26,222 nt of DNA from a virus (IMGVR_UViG_3300033571_007219:1-26222); one strand, 5' to 3'. Shown: positions 13,549 to 21,792, counted from the first letter of the stretch. Notes: generated by a model not told the origin, from the letters alone. Translations and numbers: made by a program.

Positions 13549-14448
13549 ATGAGCAACCAAATAGCACACGCGCCGGCTGATGCCGGCAACGCATTAACAG
13601 ACCACGCTGCCGAGATTGCAGCGGTCTCGAGCAGGACCGAGGAGGCGCCCGCGCCTATGGTCTTCGACGAAGCCGATAGGATCGTCATCGGCACGCCGTG
13701 CTACGGCGGTAATGTCAAGATGGGCTTTATGACCTCGTACAACGAGACGCTGCTGCACGTTCGCATTCGCGTGCGTAACGAGCAGGGCGAGGTCGAGCTG
13801 CAGCCACTCGTGGCCGAAAGCATGTTTCTCGACAAGGAAAGCCACATCGACCGGGCACGAAACAAGATCGCGGCGAAGTTCCTGGCGACCAAGTACAACT
13901 GGCTGCTGTATATCGACGCCGACATCGTTTTCCCGGGTAATGCAGTGGCACGGCTCTGGCAGCACGGCATGGTCGGCCACAAGATCGTTACCGCACCTTA
14001 CGCGCTTAAGGGCGTCGTGCCGCAATTCGCGATCAATGGGCTGGCTGGCGCCAAGATCGACGAGCGCGGGCTGGTCGAGGTGGTGCACGCCGGCACCGGC
14101 TTCATGCTGATCCATCGCAGCGTGTTCGACGCCATCCGCGAGGCCGGCCTGGCGCCCGAGTACAATCTTGGCAGCAACGATCCCGACGTTCATACGCTTA
14201 AGACCTCCCGCGCTTACTTCAAATCTGGCGTGCGCGAAGTGATGCCGGGAAATCCTATCTGGTTATCCGAGGATTACATGCTGTGCCACGAGTGGCGAAA
14301 GCTCGGCGGCAAGATCCACACCGACACGAAAGTGGCACTGAGTCACATCGGCGATCTGACCTATCCGGCGAATCCCAAGGAGATCTTCGCGGCAGTCGGC
14401 GAGCTCCGCCGGATCAAGCATCCTGATTGCCCAAGCACGCTAGTCTAG
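13549..14448 (+). CDS. GT-A fold glycosyltransferase
   Basis: A 299-aa protein with a GT2-like layout. 'RIVIGTPCYGG' (44-54) is the nucleotide-binding first strand and 'WLLYIDADIVFP' (118-129) contains the DxD pair D123/D125 that binds metal and nucleotide-sugar. 'GTGFMLIHRSVF' and 'LSEDYMLCHEWRKLGGKI' (about 238-255) carry the acidic acceptor-side motif. No signal peptide or membrane segment is present, so it acts in the cytoplasm. It sits just after the major capsid gene, separated by the structured element, and 1 bp before the head-tail connector gene. Glycosylation of the capsid or another virion protein is a natural reading; modification of host glycan or DNA cannot be excluded. Confidence 0.82.
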   Translation: MSNQIAHAPADAGNALTDHAAEIAAVSSRTEEAPAPMVFDEADRIVIGTPCYGGNVKMGFMTSYNETLLHVRIRVRNEQGEVELQPLVAESMFLDKESHIDRARNKIAAKFLATKYNWLLYIDADIVFPGNAVARLWQHGMVGHKIVTAPYALKGVVPQFAINGLAGAKIDERGLVEVVHAGTGFMLIHRSVFDAIREAGLAPEYNLGSNDPDVHTLKTSRAYFKSGVREVMPGNPIWLSEDYMLCHEWRKLGGKIHTDTKVALSHIGDLTYPANPKEIFAAVGELRRIKHPDCPSTLV

Positions 14449-14449
14449 G

Positions 14450-14785
14450 ATGAGTGCATTCAACGATCTGAACACGCGGGCCGCGGAATTCGCCGAGGAC
14501 ACGATGGGCGAGACGTTCTCTTATACGTCTCTGGCCGGCGCGACCACGGCTGGGCTGGTCGGCGTGTTTAATCAGGTGGAGAGCACTTTTCTATTTGAGG
14601 ACCACTCCCAGCGCAGGACCGTCGAGCTAGACTGTTGCACCAGCAAGACGCAATGGGGCGCGACGGTTCCTGCGAATCGGGCCACGATCACATACGGCGG
14701 GATAGGCTACGTCATCGACAAGATCGACGCGACCGACACCGCCGGCGACCCGTGGTACACGCTACGGCTGAAACGGCTTTCGTGA
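14450..14785 (+). CDS. Head-tail joining / head completion protein
   Basis: A 111-aa protein positioned after capsid genes and before tail genes. The sequence ends in 'YGGIGYVIDKIDATDTAGDPWYTLRL', a beta-rich pattern shared with lambda FII-type and related connector proteins, and 'ELDCCTSKTQWGATVPAN' supplies strands of the small barrel. ATG 14450 follows the previous stop by one base; the stop overlaps the next GTG as GTGA. It should sit on the portal ring and dock the tail. The assignment is by position and pattern. Confidence 0.65.
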   Translation: MSAFNDLNTRAAEFAEDTMGETFSYTSLAGATTAGLVGVFNQVESTFLFEDHSQRRTVELDCCTSKTQWGATVPANRATITYGGIGYVIDKIDATDTAGDPWYTLRLKRLS

Positions 14786-15582
14786 TCTCGTTTGATTACC
14801 GCGAGAATCTAGACAACGAGCTGGCATTTCGGCTCATGCGGATCCAAGACCTCGCGAAAGAGGGTCTGGTGGATCCTGGGATGGGTACGTTAAGCGTGCA
14901 GGGCAAACTGCTGCTCGAGCACGTTATGCGGATTACGCCGCCTAAGACGATCAGCCAGGGCAAGGACCGCGTGCGCATCGACCTAGAGCGAATCTTTCGG
15001 CCGCTGGATCCTAACAAGTTCCGCAGCGAGAGCATCCGAAAGCTGATCCGCGTCGGCGATCCGATCGCCTGGGAGAACTTCTCGAGCAAATTGCGCGAGG
15101 GTGAACTTGCGCAGACCCGGGCGATCATTCCTAACGAACGGCTGCACCGGGCTAACCGCGACAAGCGCGGCCGGGCTTACCGCAACCCGCGGCCTAAGAT
15201 GGTTACGCTGAAGCCAGACCAGGCCGTGCTTAAACAGATGATCCTGGCGTCCCAGGCCAACGTCGGGCACGCCAAGGCCGGCTGGGTGCGGGCGTACACT
15301 GAACTGGGCGGCGATCGGGCGCCTGAGTGGGTGAAGCGGCATTACCCTGGCAAGGGCGTCTTCCAGGACGGCCGCAAAGGCGATAACCCGTTTATCGCAG
15401 CCTATAACCAGACCGGCTGGGGTAAGAAGTCAGACGAGGCCGAGCGCATTATGAACGCCGCGATCAAAGGCCGCACTAACGCCATGCGCTCTTACTTCGA
15501 CACGATTGGTAAGATGATTTCTGAGGGAAAGCTGACGCCATTTCAGGCCCAGCAGCAAGCGATTGCCGAGCAGTTCTTTTAA
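14782..15582 (+). CDS. Tail completion protein (gpZ/gp10-like)
   Basis: A 266-aa protein starting at GTG 14782 in a GTGA overlap; longer in-frame readings upstream encode an Arg/His-rich stretch that is the connector gene read out of frame. 'GKLLLEHVMRITPPKT' (about 38-53) and the 'ASQANVGHAKAGWVRAYTELG' block fit the minor tail protein Z / HK97 gp10 class, which cap the tail tube near the head. The centre is rich in Arg, Lys and Pro. The C-terminus (FQAQQQAIAEQFF) is helical and Gln-rich. It is longer than the ~190-aa lambda gpZ. Confidence 0.6.
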   Translation: MISFDYRENLDNELAFRLMRIQDLAKEGLVDPGMGTLSVQGKLLLEHVMRITPPKTISQGKDRVRIDLERIFRPLDPNKFRSESIRKLIRVGDPIAWENFSSKLREGELAQTRAIIPNERLHRANRDKRGRAYRNPRPKMVTLKPDQAVLKQMILASQANVGHAKAGWVRAYTELGGDRAPEWVKRHYPGKGVFQDGRKGDNPFIAAYNQTGWGKKSDEAERIMNAAIKGRTNAMRSYFDTIGKMISEGKLTPFQAQQQAIAEQFF

Positions 15583-15583
15583 T

Positions 15584-16081
15584 ATGCCAGCCGCCACAAT
15601 CGCAGCGCTGCTCGATTACGAGACGAACATCGAGGACGCGCTCAAGGCCCACTTCCAGAACACGCTGCCGACGACGCAGATCCTGACACCGCGTGTGCTG
15701 ATCGGGACCGCGCCGATCCTTACGACACCGCGCATCACCCTGGTCGTCGGCGTAACGGGCACGAACGCGAACCAGACAGCAACGCGGGATAACACCGCGC
15801 AGGATTACGATTCGCACAAGCTCGGCACCGTACAAGCCATCGGCACGGTACGACGCGATGGCACCGGGCAATCTCTTGGCACCGTCCGCGGCAACATCCG
15901 CCAAGCGATGCTGCAAGCGACCGCGGCGCTAAACGTGAACACGCTGCCCTACTATCAGGTCATCACGCTGCGCGAGGGATCCTGCGTTTCCCTTTCCGAC
16001 GCCGAGAACGACGAGATCAGCACGCAGATTACCTATAACCTCGAGTTCTACATCAAGCCCGATCAGTGGCCGGCAAGTTGA
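15584..16081 (+). CDS. Tail terminator-like protein
   Basis: A 165-aa protein in the place of lambda gpU, between the completion protein and the tube protein. I chose ATG 15584, one base after the upstream stop, rather than TTG 15563 inside the previous gene. The N-terminal helix 'ATIAALLDYETNIEDALKAHF' is followed by beta strands (PRVLIGTAPI; PRITLVVGVTG), and the sequence ends 'QITYNLEFYIKPDQWPAS'; this alternating pattern suits the terminator fold. No enzymatic motif is present. The stop sits in a TTGACG context. Confidence 0.6.
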   Translation: MPAATIAALLDYETNIEDALKAHFQNTLPTTQILTPRVLIGTAPILTTPRITLVVGVTGTNANQTATRDNTAQDYDSHKLGTVQAIGTVRRDGTGQSLGTVRGNIRQAMLQATAALNVNTLPYYQVITLREGSCVSLSDAENDEISTQITYNLEFYIKPDQWPAS

Positions 16082-16105
16082 CGCCGGCGCAAATTAAAGA
16101 CTCCC

Positions 16106-16468
16106 ATGCCCTACCAAGACGGCACATTCCCGAGTGGCTCGCCCACCATCACGATTAACAGCATCGCCTACAAGGCGAACAGCTTTACTGTCACCAAGCC
16201 GGCGAACACCGTGAACATCACGGATAACAACGGCGATCCGTCCGGCGCCATCAGCTTTAAGCAGCCGCGCAACGGCACAGCCGAGGTCCAGTTCGCCGCT
16301 AGCACGACCGCCGAGCCGACCACTGCCGCTTACAACGCCACGACTGGCGTTTTCACGGCGACGATCGACAACGCCACGGTCAACTGCTTCGTCACCTCAG
16401 TGTCGATTTCCAAGCCGAAAGACGCGCCTTGGACCGCGACGCTGAACTGGCAGGAAAAGATCAACTGA
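16106..16468 (+). CDS. Tail tube (major tail) protein
   Basis: A 120-aa beta-rich, Thr/Asn/Ala-rich protein directly before the chaperone-position gene and the tape measure, where the tube protein belongs. Strand-forming runs are seen at 'SPTITINSIAYKANSFTVTKP' and 'NCFVTSVSISKPKDAPWTATLNW'. It is short for a tube protein (usually 140-250 aa), so it probably lacks the extra Ig-like domain. ATG 16106 has no Shine-Dalgarno but the pyrimidine leader GACTCCC. Its N-terminus MPYQDGTF is nearly repeated in the 620-aa tail protein (MAYQDGNF). Confidence 0.7.
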   Translation: MPYQDGTFPSGSPTITINSIAYKANSFTVTKPANTVNITDNNGDPSGAISFKQPRNGTAEVQFAASTTAEPTTAAYNATTGVFTATIDNATVNCFVTSVSISKPKDAPWTATLNWQEKIN

Positions 16469-16471
16469 GGA

Positions 16472-16485
16472 CCGGCACGCGCCGG
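16472..16485 (+). other. Short hairpin between tube and chaperone-position genes
   Basis: CCGGC (16472-16476) and GCCGG (16481-16485) form a 5-bp stem with loop ACGC, just after the tube stop codon and 8 bases before ATG 16494. No T-run follows, so it is not a normal terminator. It could trim or attenuate the mRNA after the highly needed tube gene. Confidence 0.35.
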
Positions 16486-16493
16486 CTGGCGTG

Positions 16494-17123
16494 ATGTCCG
16501 CAGTCCTCGAATTTAAGCAGATCCCAGGCTTCGCGGACGCTCTGCGCCGCGAGGCCGCTGTGCGTCGGGAGGCATGGGCTCACACGCACACCCAGATCGC
16601 CGGCGTACGCGTGCGCATGCTGACGATGCGCGATGTCGTCATACTCGAGGAGCTCCAGAACGGCTTTTTCGCTCCCTGGCGCTTCGACACTGATGAGGAG
16701 TTTCTCTCGCACTGCGCGCAGCTGGTCTGGTGGATGTCGGATCTGCCGAAACCACCGTTCTATTCCCGTAGCATCTTCCATCCTTGGATCGCCGGCCGCC
16801 AGCGTGCGCTGATTCGCTACCTCGCCACGAAGCCAAAGGAGCTCGCCTCCGACACTAACCGCTATCTGCGCGATGCCTTTATGGACGCGCCCAAGGGCGG
16901 CGAGACTCAGGGCCAAGCCGTCGCCGGCATGCCAGCCTATCTGGCCGACACGCTTGCCTCCGGTGGCTTCCAGATCACGACCGACGAAATGCTGGATATG
17001 CCACTGACACGCCTTTGGCAGCTGATCCGCCTCGCGAGCCGCAGGATTTACGGCACGCACTTAACGAATGAGAGCGACAAAATCGCCTGCGACTACCTCG
17101 CCGGGCTAACCGGGAGGAATTAA
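16494..17123 (+). CDS. Tail assembly chaperone-position protein
   Basis: A 209-aa, mostly helical protein between tube and tape-measure genes, where lambda places the G/GT chaperones. I used ATG 16494; GTG 16491 in the same frame adds one residue. It shows 'VRVRMLTMRDVVILEELQNGFF', 'FLSHCAQLVWWMSD' and a C-terminal 'WQLIRLASRRIYGTHLTNE'. It has no overlapping second frame of useful length and I saw no slippery heptamer near its end, so the G/GT-type programmed frameshift seems absent. Identity by position; the helical, Trp-rich character is consistent with it. Confidence 0.55.
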   Translation: MSAVLEFKQIPGFADALRREAAVRREAWAHTHTQIAGVRVRMLTMRDVVILEELQNGFFAPWRFDTDEEFLSHCAQLVWWMSDLPKPPFYSRSIFHPWIAGRQRALIRYLATKPKELASDTNRYLRDAFMDAPKGGETQGQAVAGMPAYLADTLASGGFQITTDEMLDMPLTRLWQLIRLASRRIYGTHLTNESDKIACDYLAGLTGRN

Positions 17124-17125
17124 CC

Positions 17126-18571
17126 GTGGCCGAATTTGGCGTTGGATTCCGATTTTTTGCTAAGACCGACGAGCTCGCCGCCGGTCTGCGCCAGGCTGGC
17201 GAAGAGGGTAAGCAGCTAAAGAAGACGCTGGGCGACACCTTTGGCGAATCGAGCGTTTGGAAAAACCTGACCGCGGTAGGCATCGGCACGACGCTGATCC
17301 GCGGCTTCATGCTCGCGACCGAGAACGCGCAAAAGCTCCGCGAGGAGTCAGAGCGACTCGGCCGGCCGCTGGACTATGCCACGGCATCGGTAGCCAAGCT
17401 CGGCGACGCTTTCGATCAGGCTAAGCAGTTCGGCGCCGACTCAGCGACGTTCATTCTGTCCGGGTACACGATGATCGGCGACGAGATCGGCAAACTGATC
17501 AACCGCGTCCGTGGTGTCACCGAGGCCCAGGAGGTTTTCGCTGAACGTGCAGCCAAGGGCGCCGAGGAGGCTGAGAAGCGACTCGCCAAGGCCCGCGAGG
17601 CTAACGATCCAGACAAGATCCGCGAGGCGGAGCGCCGGCTGGCAGACGCCCGCATCGAGGCCGCGATGAAGAACGCCGACGAGGTCGGCAAGGTCTTCCT
17701 GCTCATGCAGCGCGAGCTCGCGATCAAGGAGGAGATCGCCCGCGTCGGTGAAAAGACGGTCAAGGGAATCGAGCTCCAGGGCCAACTCGAGAAGACCCGG
17801 GCCGAGATCATCGCTGAGAACCGCAAGGATCAGGAGAAGCAGGCCAAGGAAAACGAGGCGGCGCTGGACGCTGAATTCAAGGCGATCGACGAGACGCTGG
17901 CCGCACGCGACAAGCTAAAGAAGCTCAAGTTTGACGCTCTGAGCGCTGCAGAGCAGGAGGTTATCCTGGCTCGCGAGATGGCCGCGCTCGAAAAGGAATT
18001 CCGCCAAGTAAAGGCCGACGGGCTGGAAACCACCGATGTCGAGATTCAGCTGCTCGAAAAGGGGAACCAGCTTGCCAAGGTCCGCGCTGACATTGCTCGC
18101 GAGACGGCCGACCAGACTGAACGTGCCGTGCAGGCCGAGGTGCAGAAAAACAGAGTGCTCGGGCCTATTCGTGGAGGTGCCACGTTTAATGATGCAAGCA
18201 CTGCAACACTGCGAGAGATCCTTAGTCGGAATGAGGCCGCTGCCGTAGAGGCGGAGAGACGCGCCCGCGGCGCGATGGCGGATCCGTTTGGCGCCGTTCG
18301 CGGATTTGAGCTCGGCGAGGCTGCTCGACTACGGTCAGAAAATGAGAACATTAGGAAGATCCTCGCGCAGAGGTCAGAGCTCGAGTATTCGGTAAGAACG
18401 TTTGGACTAGAACGTGCACGCTCTGCATTTGCGGGTGATCCGATGATTTTTGAGTCGATGGTGCAGCGCTTCGTTGAGGACACGCGCTCGACGGCAGATG
18501 TTCAGCGCGAAAACAATAAGCAGCTTACCGACATCAACCAGCGGCTGCTCAAGGCCGGCTTCGGAAAGTAA
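17126..18571 (+). CDS. Tape measure protein (short)
   Basis: A 481-aa protein starting at GTG 17126 with a good Shine-Dalgarno (GGGAGGAATT). The N-terminus 'VGFRFFAKTDELAAGLRQAGEE' followed by 'WKNLTAVGIGTTLIRGF' is typical of siphophage tape measures. Residues 130-330 are a long Ala/Glu/Lys/Arg coiled coil. At the usual ~0.15 nm per residue the tail would be roughly 70 nm, short for a siphovirus. No lysozyme or peptidase insert is visible. From about 18140 to 18480 the codon choice shifts (more AGA/AGG, less C-ending), suggesting a recombinant C-terminal segment. Confidence 0.82.
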   Translation: MAEFGVGFRFFAKTDELAAGLRQAGEEGKQLKKTLGDTFGESSVWKNLTAVGIGTTLIRGFMLATENAQKLREESERLGRPLDYATASVAKLGDAFDQAKQFGADSATFILSGYTMIGDEIGKLINRVRGVTEAQEVFAERAAKGAEEAEKRLAKAREANDPDKIREAERRLADARIEAAMKNADEVGKVFLLMQRELAIKEEIARVGEKTVKGIELQGQLEKTRAEIIAENRKDQEKQAKENEAALDAEFKAIDETLAARDKLKKLKFDALSAAEQEVILAREMAALEKEFRQVKADGLETTDVEIQLLEKGNQLAKVRADIARETADQTERAVQAEVQKNRVLGPIRGGATFNDASTATLREILSRNEAAAVEAERRARGAMADPFGAVRGFELGEAARLRSENENIRKILAQRSELEYSVRTFGLERARSAFAGDPMIFESMVQRFVEDTRSTADVQRENNKQLTDINQRLLKAGFGK

Positions 18572-18577
18572 ATCATC

Positions 18578-20440
18578 ATGGCGTACCAAGACGGCAACTT
18601 CACCAACGCGATCCAAGACGGCCCGGCGCGGGTGTTCTACCCGTTTATCAACGCGCCCACCAAGGACACCACCACTAAGGGCACGGTGCGGAATTATGTC
18701 GTGGTACCATCTAGCTACACACCGGCCGCCGCTCTTAGCACTGATCCGGCGGATAATACGCAGTATCTTATCGAAGAGACCGAGCTAACCGTGGAAGGTG
18801 GGCTTGGCCGCTACGCACGCACTTACTGCAAGGTACCAGGCCAGCAGATCGAGCCCGGCACGATCGTGCTGTCTAAGCCGACGATCCCTGGCAACGATGC
18901 CTTTCCGCGGAACTTTGGCAGTTATCTCGTCGTGCAGCCTGATACGACGCTCGAGCAGTATGACGCTTACAAGCGGGCGACGGTCACCAGCGACACCGGA
19001 GTGCCTTTGTTTTATCCGACCGGTGGTACGTACACGCTGTCATTCGATGGTCAGACCACGGCTTCAATCTCGCAGTCGGCCAACGCGAATAACGTCCAGG
19101 CGTCGCTTAATTCGCTGAGTCTGGTGCAAGATCGCGGCAACGTGACCGTCAGCGGGATGCACAACAGTGCTAGCGGCTTTACGGTGACTTTCGCTAACAT
19201 CGCGACCGCGACGATTAACACATCAGCCATCACGGTTACAACCGATGCAACGCTATCAAGCTCAGTGGCTGCATCTCAGAATGGATATAGTCAGGCGTTC
19301 GAGATCAGAGCTAACAACGGCACCTTAACTAATCCAAATGTAGCCTGCAACATCGTCGGACTTACGGCTGGGCCGACTAAAGATTGTCAACTTAGTGGCA
19401 ATTATCTCGGAAACATCAGATCATGGCAGTTCTCAATTAGTGGTGGAGGATCAGCAATAACTGGCGGATCATTCCGTGTTTCATTTTTTGACGAAGAGAC
19501 TGGAAACATCGCATTTTCTAACGTATCAAGCACGCTACAGAATAACATTTCAAATGCTATATCTTCACTGACTAATTTAAATAGCAGAGGCGGAGGCACT
19601 GCGAGTGTTACTCAGGCTGGCGATTATAACCCGCGGTTTTCAATCACAGTTTCTGATGGAAAAATAAACGGTGGAACTTTCAGTCTTTCCGCTTTTGGTC
19701 AGACAACATCAGCGTTGAATTATAATTCAAACGTTACAACTGTAGAGTCAGCACTAAACAATCTGACAAACGTTCAGGCTCGTGGAAACGTGGTAGTTAC
19801 AAGTTCAAGCGGCACATCTACAATTCTAAATAACACAAATGCAGTAGCTGTCTTTTCCGTTGGTTTTTCTAATAATACACTTTCTGGTAATGCTGTTTCA
19901 CTCACACCGTCCGGAAGCTCTATCACGATAGCTAAAACTGACGGAACGATAGGCCGCACGCAGCAGATTACCTTTGCGGCTGGATCCGCCACACGCACCC
20001 TTTACGCCGTCGGCCACGAAATCGACGCCGGCGAGACCATTTTCATCCGCAATTCTGGCAGCGTCTTCGCGAACATAGCGCCTAGCAAAGTTACCGTGAT
20101 CGACGCTAACACGATCCAGCTCACCGTCGTCGGTTCCGATACCTGGGCCAGCGTCGCCTCGATTACCGAGATGGGCCCACGCACCAAGGTGAATTACGAG
20201 CCCGGCAGCGTCGTGATCCGGTCCAAGACGACCACCGATTTCTATCTGCCTGGGGTTACGGCTGGAATCACGACCGCCGACGACATTCCGATTCCGGTCG
20301 ATGAAAGCGGCACGGCTGCTTTCCTGCAGGGCGTCTTTTCCGGCCAGGATAACATTAACGTCCGCGTCGGCGAGCTCCGCCCGTGGCGCGGGCCTATCCT
20401 GCTCGTCGATCGCACCAGCGTGGCATCTGCTGACGTATGA
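18578..20440 (+). CDS. Tail tip / fibre-type protein with repeated beta-sandwich units
   Basis: A 620-aa protein directly after the tape measure. Residues 1-150 and 475-620 are a conserved-looking frame (MAYQDGNFTNAIQDG start; 'FYLPGVTAGITTADDIPIPVDE' near the end). Between them lie about three repeats of a pattern 'GGTxTLSFxGQTT' then 'VQ/ESALNxLxxVQxRGNVxVTS': unit 1 about 150-230, unit 2 (weaker) 297-370, unit 3 375-470. Such units recur in large secreted proteins of Planctomycetota/Verrucomicrobiota and in some phage tails (recalled, not searched). The stretch 19260-19940 is clearly AT-richer than the ends. It could be a distal tail or adhesion protein; no Dit/Tal signature is evident. 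Confidence 0.6.
   Translation: MAYQDGNFTNAIQDGPARVFYPFINAPTKDTTTKGTVRNYVVVPSSYTPAAALSTDPADNTQYLIEETELTVEGGLGRYARTYCKVPGQQIEPGTIVLSKPTIPGNDAFPRNFGSYLVVQPDTTLEQYDAYKRATVTSDTGVPLFYPTGGTYTLSFDGQTTASISQSANANNVQASLNSLSLVQDRGNVTVSGMHNSASGFTVTFANIATATINTSAITVTTDATLSSSVAASQNGYSQAFEIRANNGTLTNPNVACNIVGLTAGPTKDCQLSGNYLGNIRSWQFSISGGGSAITGGSFRVSFFDEETGNIAFSNVSSTLQNNISNAISSLTNLNSRGGGTASVTQAGDYNPRFSITVSDGKINGGTFSLSAFGQTTSALNYNSNVTTVESALNNLTNVQARGNVVVTSSSGTSTILNNTNAVAVFSVGFSNNTLSGNAVSLTPSGSSITIAKTDGTIGRTQQITFAAGSATRTLYAVGHEIDAGETIFIRNSGSVFANIAPSKVTVIDANTIQLTVVGSDTWASVASITEMGPRTKVNYEPGSVVIRSKTTTDFYLPGVTAGITTADDIPIPVDESGTAAFLQGVFSGQDNINVRVGELRPWRGPILLVDRTSVASADV
19260..19940 (+). other. AT-rich insert within the tail-tip gene
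   Basis: By eye the 60-base lines here fall to around 35-45% G+C (for example 19501-19560), against well over 55% before 19200 and after 19980. Codons become A/T-ended (AAT, ACA, TCA, AGA, GTT). The boundaries coincide with the second and third repeat units of the encoded protein, so a receptor-facing module may have been acquired by recombination. Confidence 0.6.
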
Positions 20441-20730
20441 GCCCGATCCCCGAGCCGACAGATCCGTTGCTGGGCTGGGCGATGGACAACCCGACCGCCG
20501 TGCGCGAGGCCATCCGGCGCATTAACCTGCTAACCGGCAACGTCCAGGTCGTGATCACGAATACCGGCGCTTCTCAGCTGTCATTCACCGACCGCAATGC
20601 CATCCTGACGATCAGCACCAAGGACATCGACCTCGGCACGATCTCAGGCAGCAAGGGTGCCAACGCAGCGCTCTCGAGTCTGATGACGGCGCTAAAACGC
20701 CTTTTCACCGTCACTGATTCTACGTCTTGA
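20437..20730 (+). CDS. Small tail-region hypothetical protein
   Basis: A 97-aa protein with an ATGA overlap on the 620-aa tail gene. Residues 22-60 (AVREAIRRINLLTGNVQVVIT and 'QLSFTDRNAILTIST') alternate helix and strands; the C-terminus is helical and basic (SSLMTALKRLFTV). There are no known motifs. Strict coupling suggests a small virion or assembly factor acting with the preceding tail protein. The stop lies in the TTGACGAAA context also seen after rusA and portal. Confidence 0.6.
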   Translation: MSPIPEPTDPLLGWAMDNPTAVREAIRRINLLTGNVQVVITNTGASQLSFTDRNAILTISTKDIDLGTISGSKGANAALSSLMTALKRLFTVTDSTS

Positions 20731-20748
20731 CGAAACACCTTCTGACAA

Positions 20749-21792
20749 ATGGCCCGCAACGACGTTTTCCTAAACATTAACGCGCTCTCGCCTGCCGACG
20801 CGGTCGTTACGGCGCAGCAGGACATGACGGCGGCCACGATTCCCGAGCTCGTGTTGGGTGACACGCCGACGTTTAATTTCTACTTTACCGACAACACGAA
20901 CACTTGGCCGAGCTGGGCTGGGAATGCGTATTACACGCTGACCTGGGCGCTGTCTGATGCCGTGGCCGGCGATTTCGCGCCTGCAGCGACGACGGCCAAC
21001 GCGACGCCGATCACCGGAGGCTGGAGCGTCATTCTGCCGCTTAACTCGTTCGACCTGGTGGGCCTGCTAAACACCAAGCGCGTCGGCCAACCCTACCCGG
21101 TCCAGAACCTCTGGCAGCAGCTGCGCGTCCAGGATCCCAGCGGTAATGAGATTACCCGGGCGATGATCTGGACGCCGATTCGCTACCGGGCGATCAGCGA
21201 CACCCAGAACACCGAGAGCGCCAGCCCGACTGGCGGCCGCTTCGTCACCGTCGATTCCGCGAACGTCCTGCAGAGCCCGAATGCCTATTCGTTCTACGCC
21301 GCTAACCCGGTGCCGGCTTCCGTGCTCGGAACAGCCACGAATGGTCAGACGTTTATCGGCAATGGCAGCGGCTTCACAAAGGCCACGCTGACCGCCGGCG
21401 AAGGCATCTCGATCACGAACGGATCCGGCTCAATCACGATCGCGACAAATCGCCGCTCAGGGAGCTATAACGCGCAGAGCAACTCCACCGGCACCTCGAC
21501 GATCACGCCCGCCTCGACCTCGATGCAGCATGTCGAGATCATAACCTTTTCCGGTTCCGCCGGCACCAGGACGATCGTTTTGGACACGGCAAATCGCGTC
21601 GCCGGCGATATGTGTTTTCTGCGCATGACCGTGCCGGCTACCGCCAACATCGTCGTTGAGGTACGCAATGCCACATCCGGCGGCACGCTGCTATCCCAAC
21701 TGACGACAGACACCAGTGGAGACGACGCCTCATTTACTTACGTCTATACCGGATCCGCCTGGACGCCTTTCACCTTCGCTTATCCCGTCTAA
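20749..21792 (+). CDS. Tail/baseplate structural protein with fibre-like C-terminus
   Basis: A 347-aa protein. Residues 1-160 include 'DTPTFNFYFTDNTNTWPSWAG' and 'YYTLTWALSD', a beta-rich head domain of unknown family; 165-230 include 'FIGNGSGFTKATLTAGEGISI', a stretch typical of phage fibre shafts; the C-terminal 110 residues are Ser/Thr-rich strands ending 'YTGSAWTPFTFAYPV'. No enzymatic residues are recognised. ATG 20749 lacks a Shine-Dalgarno. It lies among fibre genes, so a receptor-binding or tip role is likely. Confidence 0.6.
   Translation: MARNDVFLNINALSPADAVVTAQQDMTAATIPELVLGDTPTFNFYFTDNTNTWPSWAGNAYYTLTWALSDAVAGDFAPAATTANATPITGGWSVILPLNSFDLVGLLNTKRVGQPYPVQNLWQQLRVQDPSGNEITRAMIWTPIRYRAISDTQNTESASPTGGRFVTVDSANVLQSPNAYSFYAANPVPASVLGTATNGQTFIGNGSGFTKATLTAGEGISITNGSGSITIATNRRSGSYNAQSNSTGTSTITPASTSMQHVEIITFSGSAGTRTIVLDTANRVAGDMCFLRMTVPATANIVVEVRNATSGGTLLSQLTTDTSGDDASFTYVYTGSAWTPFTFAYPV

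Noticed and set aside
16400-17130. Programmed -1 frameshift for a G/GT-type chaperone pair
   Set aside because: There is no overlapping second frame of useful length and no slippery heptamer noticed near the end of the chaperone-position gene.
1972-20735. TTGACGAAA at the stop codon of three genes (1972, 11509, 20727) and TTGACG at others (9378, 16078), looking like a repeated -35 box
   Set aside because: No -10-like hexamer follows at 16-18 bp in any of them, and the TGA is simply the stop codon. The repetition may come from a favoured stop context, so I do not call promoters.
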